Shown here: one piece after another, positions 10,640 to 20,339 of the stretch
Layout of the letters: every line of letters begins with the position of its first letter
How positions within the stretch are numbered: position 1 is the stretch's first letter
Source: Stramonita haemastoma
Lineage: Eukaryota; Mollusca; Gastropoda; Neogastropoda; Muricidae
DNA: 64,000 bases
NCBI GenBank assembly: GCA_030674155.1
Contig: CM060322.1
Coordinates: forward strand, 66,700,071 to 66,764,070
Direction: 5' to 3'
Position numbers and translations under genes: made by a program
The notes under the pieces: model-generated
What the model saw: only the letters and a program-made list of their open reading frames with translations
Databases searched by the model: none
Told to the model about the DNA's origin: nothing

Positions 10640-11335
10640 ATATTTCAATATTTTTCTCTTAGATCTATCCCTTTACTTTTATTGGAGGCAATGAGCACAG
10701 GGCAATCCCACAATATATGATGGGCTGATATAATAGCAGAACAGATGCAGAAAACATTTTTTGAATAGTTAGTTTTCCAGGCATTTAGACGTATTTTATG
10801 AATAATGATTTCTATATTTCGTGGGCAACACAAATGATTTAAGTGAAGTCTAAAAAACTTTGAATACATAGAGTTTGCAAGAATTGAATTAATTTCAAAT
10901 GGAGATAAACGTAGACCTATACTTTTAATCACTATGTCACTTGTACATTCTGAAGCACCACGTTTTGCCAGAGAATCTGCCAACTCGCTCCAGTAGTGAT
11001 GGTACCCAGCAAAAATTTATCCCAGTACCTTTAGAAACAAGAGAATGCAGAAGAAACTTGATTTTAAAAATAACATAATTTCTCATTTTAGAGTCCCAAT
11101 GTTTCAGAGCAGGTAAGACTGATTTTGAATTGACACAGAAAACGACATTGTAAATCGCAAGATAAATATTTGAAAGATAATTTAGCGTCATAAAAATTGT
11201 GAACAATTTAGATGTGAATATTGAATAAAATTTTCCATTACAAAAAGATCTTTTTACTTTTAAATTGGTTATAGCAAATGTAGCCCCGCACATGCCCAAT
11301 TCTAAGACAGATCCGTCTGTGTATACTTTCAAGAC
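10640..11335 (-). pseudogene. LINE-E: frameshifted RNase H domain and C-terminus
   Basis: The minus strand encodes VYTDGS near 11310-11324, a degenerate FTSKLFTIFMTL helix, VVFCVNSKSVLPAL, then INFCWVPS. There a few bases are lost, and the frame shifts into SELADSLAKRGAS and a C-terminal CICSAIISAHHILWDCP cluster. The layout equals LINE-D, so it belongs to the same broad family. Catalytic Glu and the second Asp are replaced (TSKL, CVNSKS), and the PSH histidine region is deleted. RT and endonuclease are absent. It lies in a segment that the right arm lacks. Confidence 0.78.
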
Positions 11336-11469
11336 CTATTCACAACTGAGGTTCAAAATCATATAAACTGTCAGTATTTAAACACATAATGTGTATGCAT
11401 GTGTGGATGTGTGTGTGTACATGTGTGTGTGTACTTTTCTTTAGAATCTTTGATGTTTGTTCCTTTGTA

Positions 11470-11720
11470 GTTTGCTATTGCGCATGAAGAAAGGCAGACA
11501 CCCTCTTGAGGCCTTGTCCTGGGCACCTCCTGGGAAGCGAAACAGAGCCCAACCCTCAGACCTGGAGAAGGGACTGTGGAGGAGGAAATGAAGATAATGG
11601 GAAAGACCTGGAATGAGTTGTGGTGGCTCGCCCAAGATAGGACTGCCTGGAGGTCCCTTGTCTGTCTGTGCCTTACGCCCCCCTCAGTGGGGCCATGAGG
11701 ATTGAGTGAGAGAGTGTTTG
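11470..11720 (+). pseudogene. RTE-like LINE, ORF2 C-terminal fragment
   Basis: One frame reads LRMKKGRHPLEALSWAPPGK. After a 1-base shift it reads TVEEEMKIMGKTWNELWWLA and QDRTAWRSLV. RHPxEAL...GKRxRxxPxxxWRRTVExE...TWxELxxLAxDRxxWRxLV is the classical end of RTE/BovB-like ORF2 proteins. A second copy of the same stretch lies on the minus strand at 47245-47465, with similar sequence and a similar frame change. RT domain absent. Confidence 0.75.
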
Positions 11721-11902
11721 TTATTGCAACAGCTCTTTTCCCATAGTGATGAATTAGGCTGAAGTTTCTTCTTCCCCTTTACCAAGTTGTTACCCTGTTA
11801 GGATTTGTAGGGTTGGCCAGACTTAATTGATGGAGGTGGTAAGGGGCTTTCAGTGCTTTCATTTGTTTTGTTGCTTTTTTTGTTTATCATCACCATTTGT
11901 TG

Positions 11903-11908
<6 letters not shown>

Positions 11909-11933
<25 letters not shown>

Positions 11934-11945
11934 TGTGTGTGTGTG

Positions 11946-12000
<55 letters not shown>
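11909..12000. repeat. (GT)n microsatellite
   Basis: Almost pure GT with three short interruptions. It directly abuts a TTTTATTTTA tail of an F1 SINE. Confidence 0.96.
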
Positions 12001-12003
<3 letters not shown>

Positions 12004-12140
12004 ATTTTATTTTATTTCAAGGTTAATGGGATAAGCACTCATGTGCTTTTTTTCATCCAGTCCCCGTGTGTATGCAGTTGTGTAAATATTGTCATCTGTT
12101 CCCACCGGCACACAATGGCCTACTCTTATGGAAAGTGGAA
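12001..12140 (-). mobile_element. F1 SINE 3' half
   Basis: Contains TTTTATTTCAAGGTTAATGG, TTTCATCCAGTCCCCGTG and CACCGGCACACAATGGCC. It stops where the next F1 copy begins in opposite orientation. Confidence 0.8.
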
Positions 12141-12145
12141 CAGGA

Positions 12146-12445
12146 TAGCCTAGTGGTCAGAATATTGCACTGGCAATTTGCCGACCCGAGTTCGATTCCA
12201 GTCAAGGAGATTTTTCTTAACATCAGTGCTGACTTCACTCTCCCCAAAAGTCTTTTGGATGAGACTTCAAACCTAGGCCCCATGAGCGAATGCATACAGA
12301 ACATCTTGGGTACATATTAAATCCTGTTCCGCTTTTTGTAAGAGTAGGGCATTGTGTACCCATGGGAACAGATGACATTTACAAAACTGCATACACATGG
12401 GGACTGGACGTAAAAAAGCACAAGAGTGCTCATTCCTTATCCTTG
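12146..12445 (+). mobile_element. F1 SINE, full length
   Basis: Head GGATAGCCTAGTGGTCAGAA with box B GAGTTCGATTCCAG, then ACATCAGTGCTGAC, the central domain and a GATATAAAAGAATAAAAT tail. It joins the preceding inverted partial copy, as if one had inserted into the other. Confidence 0.85.
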
Positions 12446-12479
12446 ATATAAAAGAATAAAATATAAATGAATAAAAATC

Positions 12480-12770
12480 TCTCTCTCTCTCTCTCTGTCT
12501 TGCTCTCTCAGGAAAAACTGTTATTACCGACAAACATAAAGTATTGACCAACTGCCTTTTGTCACACACTCGGTCTCATATACAGTCTTCTGTTCACAGA
12601 CAAAGAAACGCATTGTCATCAACTGATCAAGACACCAGACCGTCCTTTTCACCCTGAAGATGTCAGTGACGCAAGTTGGTGTGTTTGTTTATTTCTTTTT
12701 ATAAAGTATTTCTCTCAGGAAAAAAACTGTTATTACCGACATACATAATGTATTGAACAACTGCCTTTTA
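12480..12770. other. Locally duplicated ACTGTTATTACCGAC block
   Basis: AGGAAAAACTGTTATTACCG and the following 40 or so bases occur at 12510 and again at about 12717. CCTTTTCACCCTGAAGATGT occurs here and at 13663. Both blocks also occur in the right arm. Origin unknown. Confidence 0.55.
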
Positions 12771-12825
12771 TTATTTTTTTTTTTTTATTTATTGATTGAT
12801 TGATTTATTTATTATTTATTTTATA

Positions 12826-13242
12826 CCACTTTATGTCACAGCAGATTTCTCTGCGTGAAATTCGGGCTGCTCTCCCCAAGGGGAGAGCGCGTTGCCACAC
12901 AAGTGCAGCGCCTACCCATTATTTTTTTCCCCCTCAGGGATGGTGTCTAAACATGACACCTGTGTGCATGCTTGGTTTTTTTATATGTAATTTTGTCATC
13001 CGCTCCTACCGGCACATGATGGCCTGCTCTTCCAAAAGGTGGAACAGGATTTTAACGTGTGCGCAAGATGTTCTGCATGCGTTCGCAAACAGACGTCAGT
13101 TTATAGTCTCATTCGAATGACTTTGACATTCAGTTCAATTTTTTCGTCAAACTGGAAAGAAAGGGTGAGCTGGGTATGAACCCAGAAACTTGCAGTTTAC
13201 ATATTGGCATGTGAACCTCTTAACCATCCTGCCACCGTCCTT
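12826..13242 (-). mobile_element. F2 SINE, full length with tRNA head
   Basis: Plus-strand order: ACCACTTTATGTCACAGC, the GCAGATTTCTCTGC hairpin, CTCTCCCCAAGGGGAGAG, the body, the central domain, GACTTTGACATTCAGTTC, GGTATGAACCC (complement of box B) and TTAACCATCCTGCCACC (complement of box A). The right-arm partner is 60096-60528. Confidence 0.85.
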
Positions 13243-13332
13243 CCTTTTGTCACACACTGGGTCTCAAATGCAGTCTTCTGTTCACAGACAAAGAAATGCA
13301 TTGTCATCATCTGATCAAGACATCAGACTTCG

Positions 13333-13625
13333 GATAAGACTATAAACCAAGGCCCGTGTGTGAACGCATGCAGAACATATTGCGCACACGTTAAAACCCC
13401 ATTCCGCCTTTCAGGAGAGCAGGCCATCGTGTGCCGGTAGGAGTGGATGACAAAATTTTAAAAAAAACAACAGCATGCGCACAGGTGTCGTGTTTAAACA
13501 CCATCCTTGAGAAAGAAAAAAAAGGGGTAGGCGCTGCATATGTGGCGACACGCTCTCCCTGGGGAGAGCAGCCCAAATTTCATGCAGAGAAATCTGCTGT
13601 GACATAAAGGGGTATGAAATAAAAT
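13333..13625 (+). mobile_element. F2 SINE without head
   Basis: It starts GATAAGACTATAAACCAAGG and ends GTGACATAAAGGGGTATGAA. It lies in opposite orientation to the full-length F2 copy 90 bp upstream; both are preserved in the right arm. Confidence 0.8.
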
Positions 13626-13899
13626 ATAAAATTAAAGAAAAATAATAATAAAATACAGATTATCCTTTTCACCCTGAAGATGTCAGTGACTCAGGTTGGT
13701 GTGTTTGCAGGATGGATGGAGAGACAGACACACACACAGACAGCGGCAGTGTGAGCAGCTCAGTCACAGTGCATGACACTGCCTGCACTGTAAGTGTAAG
13801 TCACTGCTGTGCCACCAGGCCAGTACAGCATGTGGCAAGGTATGTGTGTGATTTGGGGTCAGTTGAAACTTTTGCCTGCCTCTCTTGGTGTGTGTACGT

Positions 13900-13918
13900 G
13901 TGCATGTGTGTGTGTGTG

Positions 13919-13968
<50 letters not shown>
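13900..13968. repeat. (GT)n microsatellite
   Basis: GT dinucleotides with a few C interruptions, next to an F1 tail. Confidence 0.95.
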
Positions 13969-14302
13969 ATTCTTTTATTTTGGAGATAATGGAATAAACA
14001 CTCCTGTGCTTGTTTACATCCGGTTTCTGTGTGTATGCAGTTTCGTAAATTTTTGTTGTCCGTTCCCACCAGTGCACAGTGGCATATTCATCCGAAAATC
14101 GGAACAGGTTTTAACATGTGCGCAAGGTGTACTCTGCATGTTCGCGCATGGGACCTTGGTTTATAGTCTCATCAGAAGGACTTTGGGGGAGTTGAGTTGG
14201 AACTGATGTTAACTCCAGAAGCAGATATCTCTTTGAATGGGATTCAAACCTGGAACACAAGCACATTGCACATCGCTGTAACCAACCAAGTAATCCCGTC
14301 CC
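13969..14302 (-). mobile_element. F1-related SINE, diverged head
   Basis: Tail, central domain and GTTAACTCCAGAAGCAGATA are clear. The tRNA head is diverged (GGGATTCAAACCTGG as box B complement; AACCAACCAAGTAATCCCG instead of the usual box A complement). The right-arm partner 59046-59425 also has an altered head. Confidence 0.75.
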
Positions 14303-14332
14303 ATGTGTGTGTGTTTTATTAATTAATTAATT

Positions 14333-14673
14333 TTTATTTATTTATTCTTTTTCTATCAGATTATGGAATAGCACTCGTGTACTTTTTTACCTCCAATCCC
14401 CATGTGTATGCAGTTGTGTAAATATTGTCATCTGTCCCCACTAGTACACAACAGCCTACTCTTATGAAAAGCTTACAGGATTTAATGTGTGTGCAAGATG
14501 TTCTGCGTGTGTTTGCACACGGGTTCTTGGTTTATAGTCTCATCTGAAGGACTTTTGGGGAGAGTGGAGTCAGCATTGATGTTAACTAGGGGGGGGGGGG
14601 AAACACTTGAAGGAATTGAACCTGGGTCGTGAAATTGTGAGCGCAAAGTTCTGACCACTAGGCTATCCCGTCC
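14333..14673 (-). mobile_element. F1 SINE, full length
   Basis: Tail TTTATTTATTCTTTTTCTAT, central domain, GTTAAC with a 12-base G run, GAATTGAACCTGGG and CTGACCACTAGGCTATCCCG. The plus-strand-reading partner in the right arm is 58619-58950. Confidence 0.83.
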
Positions 14674-14693
14674 TCCCCCCCCCCTCCTCTATG

Positions 14694-14926
14694 TGTGTGT
14701 GACTGTGTGTGTATGTGTGTGCATTTGTGTGTTTGTGTGTTCATGTTAGTGTGTGTATGTGTGTGTTTGTGTGTGTGTCATTGTGTGTGTGTGTTTTGTG
14801 TGTGTGTGCCTTTGTGTGTTTGTATATTTATGTTTGTCTATGTGTGTGTGTGAGAGAGAGAGACTGTGCGTGTGTGTGTGTTGTGTGTTTGTGTGTGTGT
14901 TTGTGCGTGTGTGTATGCATGTGTGT

Positions 14927-14987
<61 letters not shown>

Positions 14988-15115
14988 TTGTGTGTTTGTG
15001 TGTGTGTTGTGTGTGTTGTGGTCTGGTATGTGTATGTATGTAATATGTGTGTGTCTGTGTGTTATGTGTGTCTGTGTTTGTGTCGTTTGTGTGTTGTGTG
15101 TGTGTGTGTTTGTTA
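14694..15115. repeat. GT-rich microsatellite field
   Basis: GT with GTTT, GTAT and GTGC variants plus a short GAGAGA. The right-arm partner is the CA field 58230-58610. Long cysteine/valine-rich frames here are not genes. Confidence 0.93.
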
Positions 15116-15275
15116 TTGTTGTTGCTGTCTATATATGTCCAAGAATGTATGGCAGAACCAATCCCCCACCTGTCAACAAAACCCAAGCACACAGAGCTGT
15201 GGCAGCCCTGCCCTGTTGTATGGCTCAGAACCCTGGGTCCTGTACTGTCATCAGCTGATCAAGCTGTTGGAGCGG

Positions 15276-15650
15276 TTCCATCAATGCTGCCTTTCTTCCT
15301 TCCATCAACGCTGCCTTTCTTCCTTCCATCAACGCTTCCTTCCTTCCTTCCATCAACGCTGCCTTCCTTCCTTCCATCAATGCTTTTTTCCTTCCTTCCT
15401 TCCATCAACGCTTCTTTCCTTCCTTCCTTCCAGCAACGCTTCCTTCCTTCCATCAACACTGCCTTCCTTCCATCAATGCTGCCTTCCTTCCATCAACACT
15501 GCCTGCCTTCCTTCCATCAATGCTTCTTTTCCTTCCTTCCTTCTATCAATGCTTCCTTTCTTCCCTCCATCAAACGCTGCCTTTCTTCCTTCCATCAACG
15601 CTGCCTTCCTTCCTTCCATCAATGCTGTCTTCCTTCCATCGTTGGTGTCC
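15276..15650. repeat. 20-24-bp minisatellite grown from the LINE-F FHQRCL codons
   Basis: Units of the form TTCCATCAACGCTGCCTTCC repeat about 16 times with variable numbers of CCTT. The first unit is in frame with the LINE peptide ERFHQ(R/C)CL and the last runs into SIVGVQWQD, so the array replaced a few codons of the LINE. The right-arm array (about 57640-58070) has more small deletions. Confidence 0.85.
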
Positions 15651-15809
15651 AGTGGCAAGATTTTTTTTGTTTTGTTTATTTTTAGATCAGATTTTCAGAA
15701 TTTCCTGTCATCAGCCATGATGTGATAGAATCACAAATGTAGCCTCGGAAACCAGTGGCAAGATAACAGCAGCAATGAAGAAATTCTTCACAGAGTCAAC
15801 CAGCCTGGT

Positions 15810-16170
15810 CTGGAGTCCATAGTGCTGCAGCAACAACCTGCCTGGTCTGCAGTCCATAGTGCTGCAGCATCAACCTGCCTGGTATGCAGTCCATAGTGCT
15901 GCAGCAGCAACCTGCCTGGTCTGCAGTCCATAGTGCTGCAGCAGCAACCTGCCTGGTCTGGAGTCCATAGTGCTGCAGCAGCAACCTGCCTGGTCTGCAG
16001 TCCATAGTGCTGCAGCAGCAACCTGTCTGATCTGCAGTCCATAGTGCTGCAGCAGCAACCTGCCTGGTCTGCAGTCCATAGTGCTGCAGCAGCAACCTGC
16101 CTGATCTGCAGTCCATAGTGCTGCAGCAGCAACCTGTCTGATCTGCAGTCCATAGTGCTGCAGCAGCAGC
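15810..16170. repeat. 37-bp minisatellite, about ten copies, inside LINE-F
   Basis: Each unit reads CTGCAGTCCATAGTGCTGCA followed by GCAGCAACCTGCCTGGT. The last unit continues into the LINE peptide VLQQQLGW, so the array expanded from LINE codons. Because 37 is not a multiple of three and the unit has no stop on the minus strand, all three minus frames stay open and show the same 37-residue super-repeat. That explains the long tryptophan/cysteine-rich open frames. Confidence 0.92.
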
Positions 16171-16661
16171 TTGGTTGGGCTGAAGATGGAGCAAGGATGG
16201 AGGACACAGGATAAACTGAAGCCGTCTTCTTTGGCCAGCTGACACAGGGCAAAGGCCACTGCTGCATTTCCAGGACAGGCTTCAGAGACTCACTGAAGAA
16301 GCAGCTGTCATAGGCAGTAATCCAGCACCACACATGGCATTGGGACAAGTTTTGCTATTTCTACCCAAAGAGCCAGCAGAAAGTTTGTACTTCAGAGAAG
16401 CATCACAGCAAAAGAGAAGTAAGAGGTGGGAGTGTGCAGTGGGCTGATAGGTGAAGTTGGCTGTAAGGCTGTTCTGAAAGCCCCCTTGTTCATTTATTTA
16501 TTTATTCTTTTATATCGAGGATAATGGAATAAGCACTCTTGTGCTTTTTTACATCTAGCCCATGTGTGTAGGCAGTTTGTAAATGTCATCTGTTCCCACC
16601 GGCACACGATGGCCTACTCTTACGAAAAGCAGAACAGGATTTAACCCCTACACTGCGCTGT

Positions 16662-16726
16662 TGACGAGCGCCGCTCGTCATAGAAACCGCCACCTGCAAT
16701 GCTGTGTTGACGAGCGCCGCTCGTCA
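16662..16726. promoter_or_regulatory. Paired 19-bp palindromes at the 5' end of the piggyBac-like element
   Basis: TGACGAGCGCCGCTCGTCA occurs at 16662-16680 and 16708-16726, 46 bp apart. Each copy is preceded by a similar GCTGTTG or GTGTTG. The unit is palindromic apart from its centre. Internal repeats close to the ends are known in piggyBac and act as transposase binding sites; that role here is inferred. Confidence 0.6.
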
Positions 16727-16913
16727 TGAACCAACGCTCTCTCTGTTTCGCTCAGCATTGCTGAAAATCCTTCTTATTATGATTTGTTTAGCTCCCTTGA
16801 TGTATCTTCAACCCATGAGTCCCATTTGTTCAAGTTATTTGTATATCTTATGACGTTCAATCGGCAAGGTAAACAAGGTACTGCGAAGTTCGATTTTTGG
16901 GTTTTCGAAGCAA

Positions 16914-17135
16914 TGGCTGTCCCTCAACTGACCTACACAGTTGCCGAAGTTATTGATGAAATTTATAGAGATCAAGATAGTGGAGATTAGGGTGTTTTTT
17001 TTTTTATTCAGTTCACATCGAACTTTGCGAAGTTGATGCAGACGACTCGGGTTTTGATCCGGAAGAAACTTCTGCGTACTCGTGGTCTGAATCGGAACAT
17101 GAAGATCGTATCGTTCGAGATGCAGTTGGGTATAT
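16914..17135 (+). pseudogene. Transposase N-terminal remnant (piggyBac family)
   Basis: MAVPQLTYTVAEVIDEIY starts at 16914 and ends DQDSGD then stop at 16990. After a T run (16995-17006) and a frame change, the peptide continues ELCEVDADDSGFDPEE and YSWSESEHEDRIVRD. A short N-terminal helix followed by a strongly acidic stretch is typical of PGBD transposases. The frame is lost after about 17135 and no DDE domain follows. The T run may hide a simple indel or an intron. Confidence 0.5.
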
Positions 17136-17452
17136 TTGAGGGCTTTATTCGTTTTTATAACATATTTATATTGCTTTTTTTTCTCTGTTTATTCATAAAC
17201 AGAACAACTAAATGTGTGTATCATATGGTTGCACCTTTTGTCAGGGCTTGGTCAGTGAGCGAGCGAGCCAGTCACAGAGTGGCTGATGTGTTTGATCTAC
17301 TTTGAAGTGGTTGCGACCTCGTGTGTCACTTGTCACTTAGGCTACTCGTTAGCTGTCAGTTATCAGTGTGTGTGTCTGTTTGTTTTGTTGATGAGCTATT
17401 GTTCTTGCTGACATATGCCCTGGCTCCCTGGCTGTGTGTTTGTGTGAAGAGC

Positions 17453-17493
<41 letters not shown>

Positions 17494-17530
17494 CGCGTGC
17501 GTGCGTGCCTGCGCGTGCACACACGTGTGT
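17453..17530. repeat. (GT)n-(GC)n microsatellite within the piggyBac-like element
   Basis: GT run, GCGCGCGCGC, then GTGC repeats. Absent from the right arm together with the element. Confidence 0.93.
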
Positions 17531-17984
17531 CTGTCCGTCTGATTATATATTTTTAAAATTGTCACAAATACAATCTTCATTCAATTTCCTTTCATTCAGT
17601 ATATACTTTTATGTAGCTATCTTAGGAATTTCCTGAATTAATAGCAATTGAAAATCATATGCGTGATTTTTGTCTGTTTCTGAAAATTTCTTCAGCATAG
17701 GCCTGAGCAAAATAGGTCAGCAGCGAAAAGGTTAACACGTGCGCAAGATGTTCTGCGTGCGTTCGCACATGGGGCCTTATTTTATAGTCTCTTTGGAAAG
17801 ACTGTTCATGCTAGAATACATTGGTTTGGGATTCCCTTTTCTCAGTCCCCCCTTTCAGTTGATGATATTTCTGTGTGAGTATTGTGACTTCAGTTCAGGT
17901 AGTGGTAGGTAAGCCTGTATGATTAGCCACATTTTTCAGTGCTCTGTGTGTTAGTTGTTAGTATGTTTTATTTGTTTTATTTGT

Positions 17985-18235
17985 TATTTTTATTCTTTTA
18001 TTTCAAGGATAATAGAGAAAACACTCATCTTTTTTTTTTTTTTTTACACCTGGTCCCTATGAGTATGTAGTTTTGTAAATTTTGTCATCTGTTCCTACTG
18101 GCACACAATGGCCTATTCTGAAAAATGGAACAGGCTTTAACATGTGCGCAAGATGTTCTGCATGCACTCGCACACATGGTCTTGGTTTATAGTCTCCTTC
18201 GAGGGACTTTTGGGGGAGTATAGTTGGTGCTGGTG
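17985..18235 (-). mobile_element. F1 SINE without head
   Basis: Tail, ACACCTGGTCCCTATGAG, central domain and CTTGGTTTATAGTCTCC. It ends at a GGTGCTGGTGGTGTG junction with the GT array. The right-arm partner is 56100-56350. Confidence 0.8.
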
Positions 18236-18390
18236 GTGTGTGCATGTGTGTGTATGTGTGTGTGTATGTGTATGTGTTTGTGTATGTGTGTGTGCATGTG
18301 TGTGTGTATGTGTGTGTGCATGTGTGTTTGTGTGCATGTGTATGTATATGTGTGTGTTGTGTGTGCGCGTGCATGCGTGTGTGAGTACAT

Positions 18391-18421
<31 letters not shown>

Positions 18422-18450
18422 AGAGGAGAGAGAGAGAGAGAGAGAGAGAG

Positions 18451-18485
<35 letters not shown>
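18236..18485. repeat. (GT)n and (GA)n microsatellites
   Basis: GT with TATG and TTTG variants to 18420, then GA to 18485. In the right arm the GA part is only about 20 bp. Confidence 0.95.
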
Positions 18486-18486
<1 letters not shown>

Positions 18487-18569
18487 CCTGTTAGAAATCA
18501 GCTGTGTACATTTTGTTTCTTTGTACTGTTGTTGTACCTCCCACCCTTTGGCCTTTCCCCTTGTGTCAA

Positions 18570-18890
18570 GGATTCCTTCTGTCCTCCGTATAACTCCACA
18601 CAGTCTGTGTAGCTGATGCCATCATGATAGATTTACTAATAGTCAGGATTCCTTTTGTCCTCAGTAAAACTGTTCACAGTCTGTGTTTAGCTGATGTCAT
18701 CATGATAGATTTGCTGATAGTCAGGATTCCTTCTGTCCTCAGTACAGCCTGAGTTGAGAGGTCAGTGTGTTAATATCCAAAGTCAGTACAGTCTGGGTTG
18801 TTAGGTCAGTGTGTTCATATCCAAAGTCAGTACAGTCTGGGTTCAGAGGTCAGTGATGTATTATCCAAAGTCAGTAGAGTCTGGGTTGCA
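18570..18890. repeat. Two local tandem repeats (about 85 bp and about 43 bp)
   Basis: CAGGATTCCTTCTGTCCTC blocks with GCTGATGTCATCATGATAG recur three times. Then AGTCAGTACAGTCTGGGTTG and a TCAGTGTGTTCATATCC motif recur about three times with a 43-bp period. The right arm has about six of the 43-bp units (55310-55580). Confidence 0.8.
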
Positions 18891-19420
18891 AAACGCCTGG
18901 TGTGTTGTGCACTGAGTCGCCCCTCCCCTCTGTTCAATTCTTTATCATTCCACATAATCCTCTTTAGTTTGAGAACGGCTCAACGTCTGATATCAGCTTG
19001 TGCTCTAGGGGTGTTTTTTGTTTCTTTTTTTTTATCTGTGAGGTCTACCCCTGGATTAGTTGTAGAATCTAGCAGGCTTTTCTCTTTAGGAATCAAGTTG
19101 ATTTGGTTTGTTGTAGACATAATCATTTCTGTTTCTTAGCTTTTTGATTTAAAATGCTTTGGAACTGTCAGATTCATGTTCTGCAAAATCCTTTTGAAAA
19201 GATTAAATGTTCAGTTACCTTGAAGATAGTGCTGGTTTTGAATACTTCAGTATATTTCTTGCAATTTTTTTTAAAAGTAAGACTTTTCAGGGTGTGGTTA
19301 GGTTGGGCACTGTTCAGTAACATGACTGTCCGGTATGGACCAGAAATTCTCCCCAGCAGTCTGCAGGATATTAGCACCAGCTGTTAGCTCCCTCATGGAA
19401 TTTTAGCTAGCAAGAATCAG
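18890..19420. other. Conserved between arms but unidentified
   Basis: This stretch matches 54760-55310 in reverse complement. It carries no frame or motif I recognise. Confidence 0.45.
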
Positions 19421-19589
19421 GGACTGAAAACAAATAAATAAATTAATGAAAATTTAAAAGAAAAACCCCACACAGAGACAGAGGCAGACACAGAGAAACA
19501 TAAATGCACGCACGTACACATACATATTACGCAAGCATGGGCAAGCTTCGATTCACGTGCATGTGCACAAACGCATGAGTATTTCTGTG

Positions 19590-19598
19590 CGTGCACAC

Positions 19599-19690
<92 letters not shown>
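19590..19690. repeat. (CA)n microsatellite
   Basis: About 90 bp of pure CA. The right-arm counterpart is 54592-54640. Confidence 0.97.
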
Positions 19691-19691
<1 letters not shown>

Positions 19692-20339
19692 CAAGACAAA
19701 ATGACAGGTATGTTGTTGAATGTTTAGAATTATTTATTATTATTTTTAAAAAATAAAGATACTCTGTAAAGTAACAGTTTGTTTAAAGTGCAAGGCTGTG
19801 TCTTAGTAAGCTTTGGTCAGTAATGACAGTCTTCAGATGTTAGGGATTACAGAGTTGTTGAATTGACCTCCAGATGGACATAGGCAGAGAGCTGTTAACT
19901 CGTGTTTAGGTTCAGGAGATGACTGAGTGAGGCTGGAAAAAGTCATCCAAATGGCCGTCATTGGCTTGTAGCTTGATTTCTTTTTCTTCTTCATTTAAGA
20001 AATAGTAGTTTTGATGTTGCTTTTTCTGAGATACAGGCTGGTCTATGGGACATACACGCATGTACACACGCATGCACACACACATACACACGCACGCACG
20101 CACACGCGCGCGCGCACACACACACACCTACCTCTACTTTAGCACTACTAAGATCTGGTACCATATTACTACATGTGTTGTTATAGTTCATGGCTGCTCA
20201 AATTTCTTTTGTCACAGTTCTTCTAGAGTTCATCATCAGCCACAGTTTTTTCTGAGGAGGCTAGAATCTGCTTGTGGGGTGTTGTGGTTAGGTACATTTT
20301 CCTTTGGACATCCTTTGATTTCATTCCACCAGTTCTTCG

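Larger units (their letters stand above)
10635..11842. other. Segment present only in the left arm (about 1.2 kb)
   Basis: The left arm reads ATCATACAGAACAC before this segment and GGGGCTTTCAGTGC after it. In the right arm the two flanks are joined (complement of about 61455-61475) with only a few bases between. The segment holds LINE-E, about 120 bp of unknown sequence and an RTE C-terminal fragment. I see no target-site duplication, so a deletion from the right arm is at least as likely as insertion here. Confidence 0.75.
15136..16440 (+). pseudogene. LINE-F: ORF2 C-terminal remnant carrying two minisatellites
   Basis: Between repeats the plus strand keeps the standard end of a LINE ORF2 protein, spread over frames: ALLYGSEPWVLYCHQLIKLL and ERFHQCCL near 15215-15290; then, after a repeat array, SIVGVQWQD at about 15636-15660 and DRITNVAS at about 15727; then, after a second array, VLQQQLGWAEDGARMEDT near 16155-16205, AVFFGQLTQGKG and GFRDSLKKQLS near 16225-16310. 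This follows the family order LLYG.E.W...LE.FHQRCLRSILGI.WQDR.TN...L..QLRW.GHV.RM.D.RLPK...YGEL..GKR...KRFKD.LK. The element is dead: frameshifts, stops, and both minisatellites interrupt it. Clade not resolved. The right arm holds the same remnant inverted at 56890-58200. Confidence 0.78.
16645..17731 (+). mobile_element. piggyBac-like DNA transposon, internally deleted, 1087 bp
   Basis: The element is flanked by TTAA on both sides (16641-16644 and 17732-17735). The right arm has a single TTAA at the same point (56610-56613). That is the exact signature of piggyBac insertion. The 5' end begins CCCCTACACTGCGCTGTTGA; the complement of the 3' end begins CCTTTTCGCTGCTGACC, sharing GCTGYTGAC after a small offset. 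Two 19-bp near-palindromes sit at the 5' end. The interior starts with a transposase-like N-terminus but lacks the catalytic DDD core and the C-terminal cysteine-rich domain; a GT array fills part of the 3' half. It is therefore non-autonomous or decayed. The arm difference shows it moved, or was lost, after the two arms split. Confidence 0.82.
16495..17812 (-). mobile_element. F1 SINE split by a piggyBac-like insertion
   Basis: The 3' part is 16495-16644 (tail TTTATTTATTCTTTTATATC to GAACAGGATTTAA). The rest resumes at 17732 with TTAACACGTGCGCAAGATGT and runs to about 17812. The uninterrupted SINE is in the right arm at 56520-56765. Confidence 0.85.

Noticed and set aside
15788..16348. 186-residue Trp/Cys/Leu-rich repetitive protein on the minus strand
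   Set aside because: It reads antisense through a 37-bp minisatellite inside a plus-strand LINE remnant. All three minus frames are open for the same arithmetic reason.
16794..17135. Host gene exon in the piggyBac-like element
   Set aside because: It lies between TTAA sites and is absent from the other arm, so it belongs to the element.
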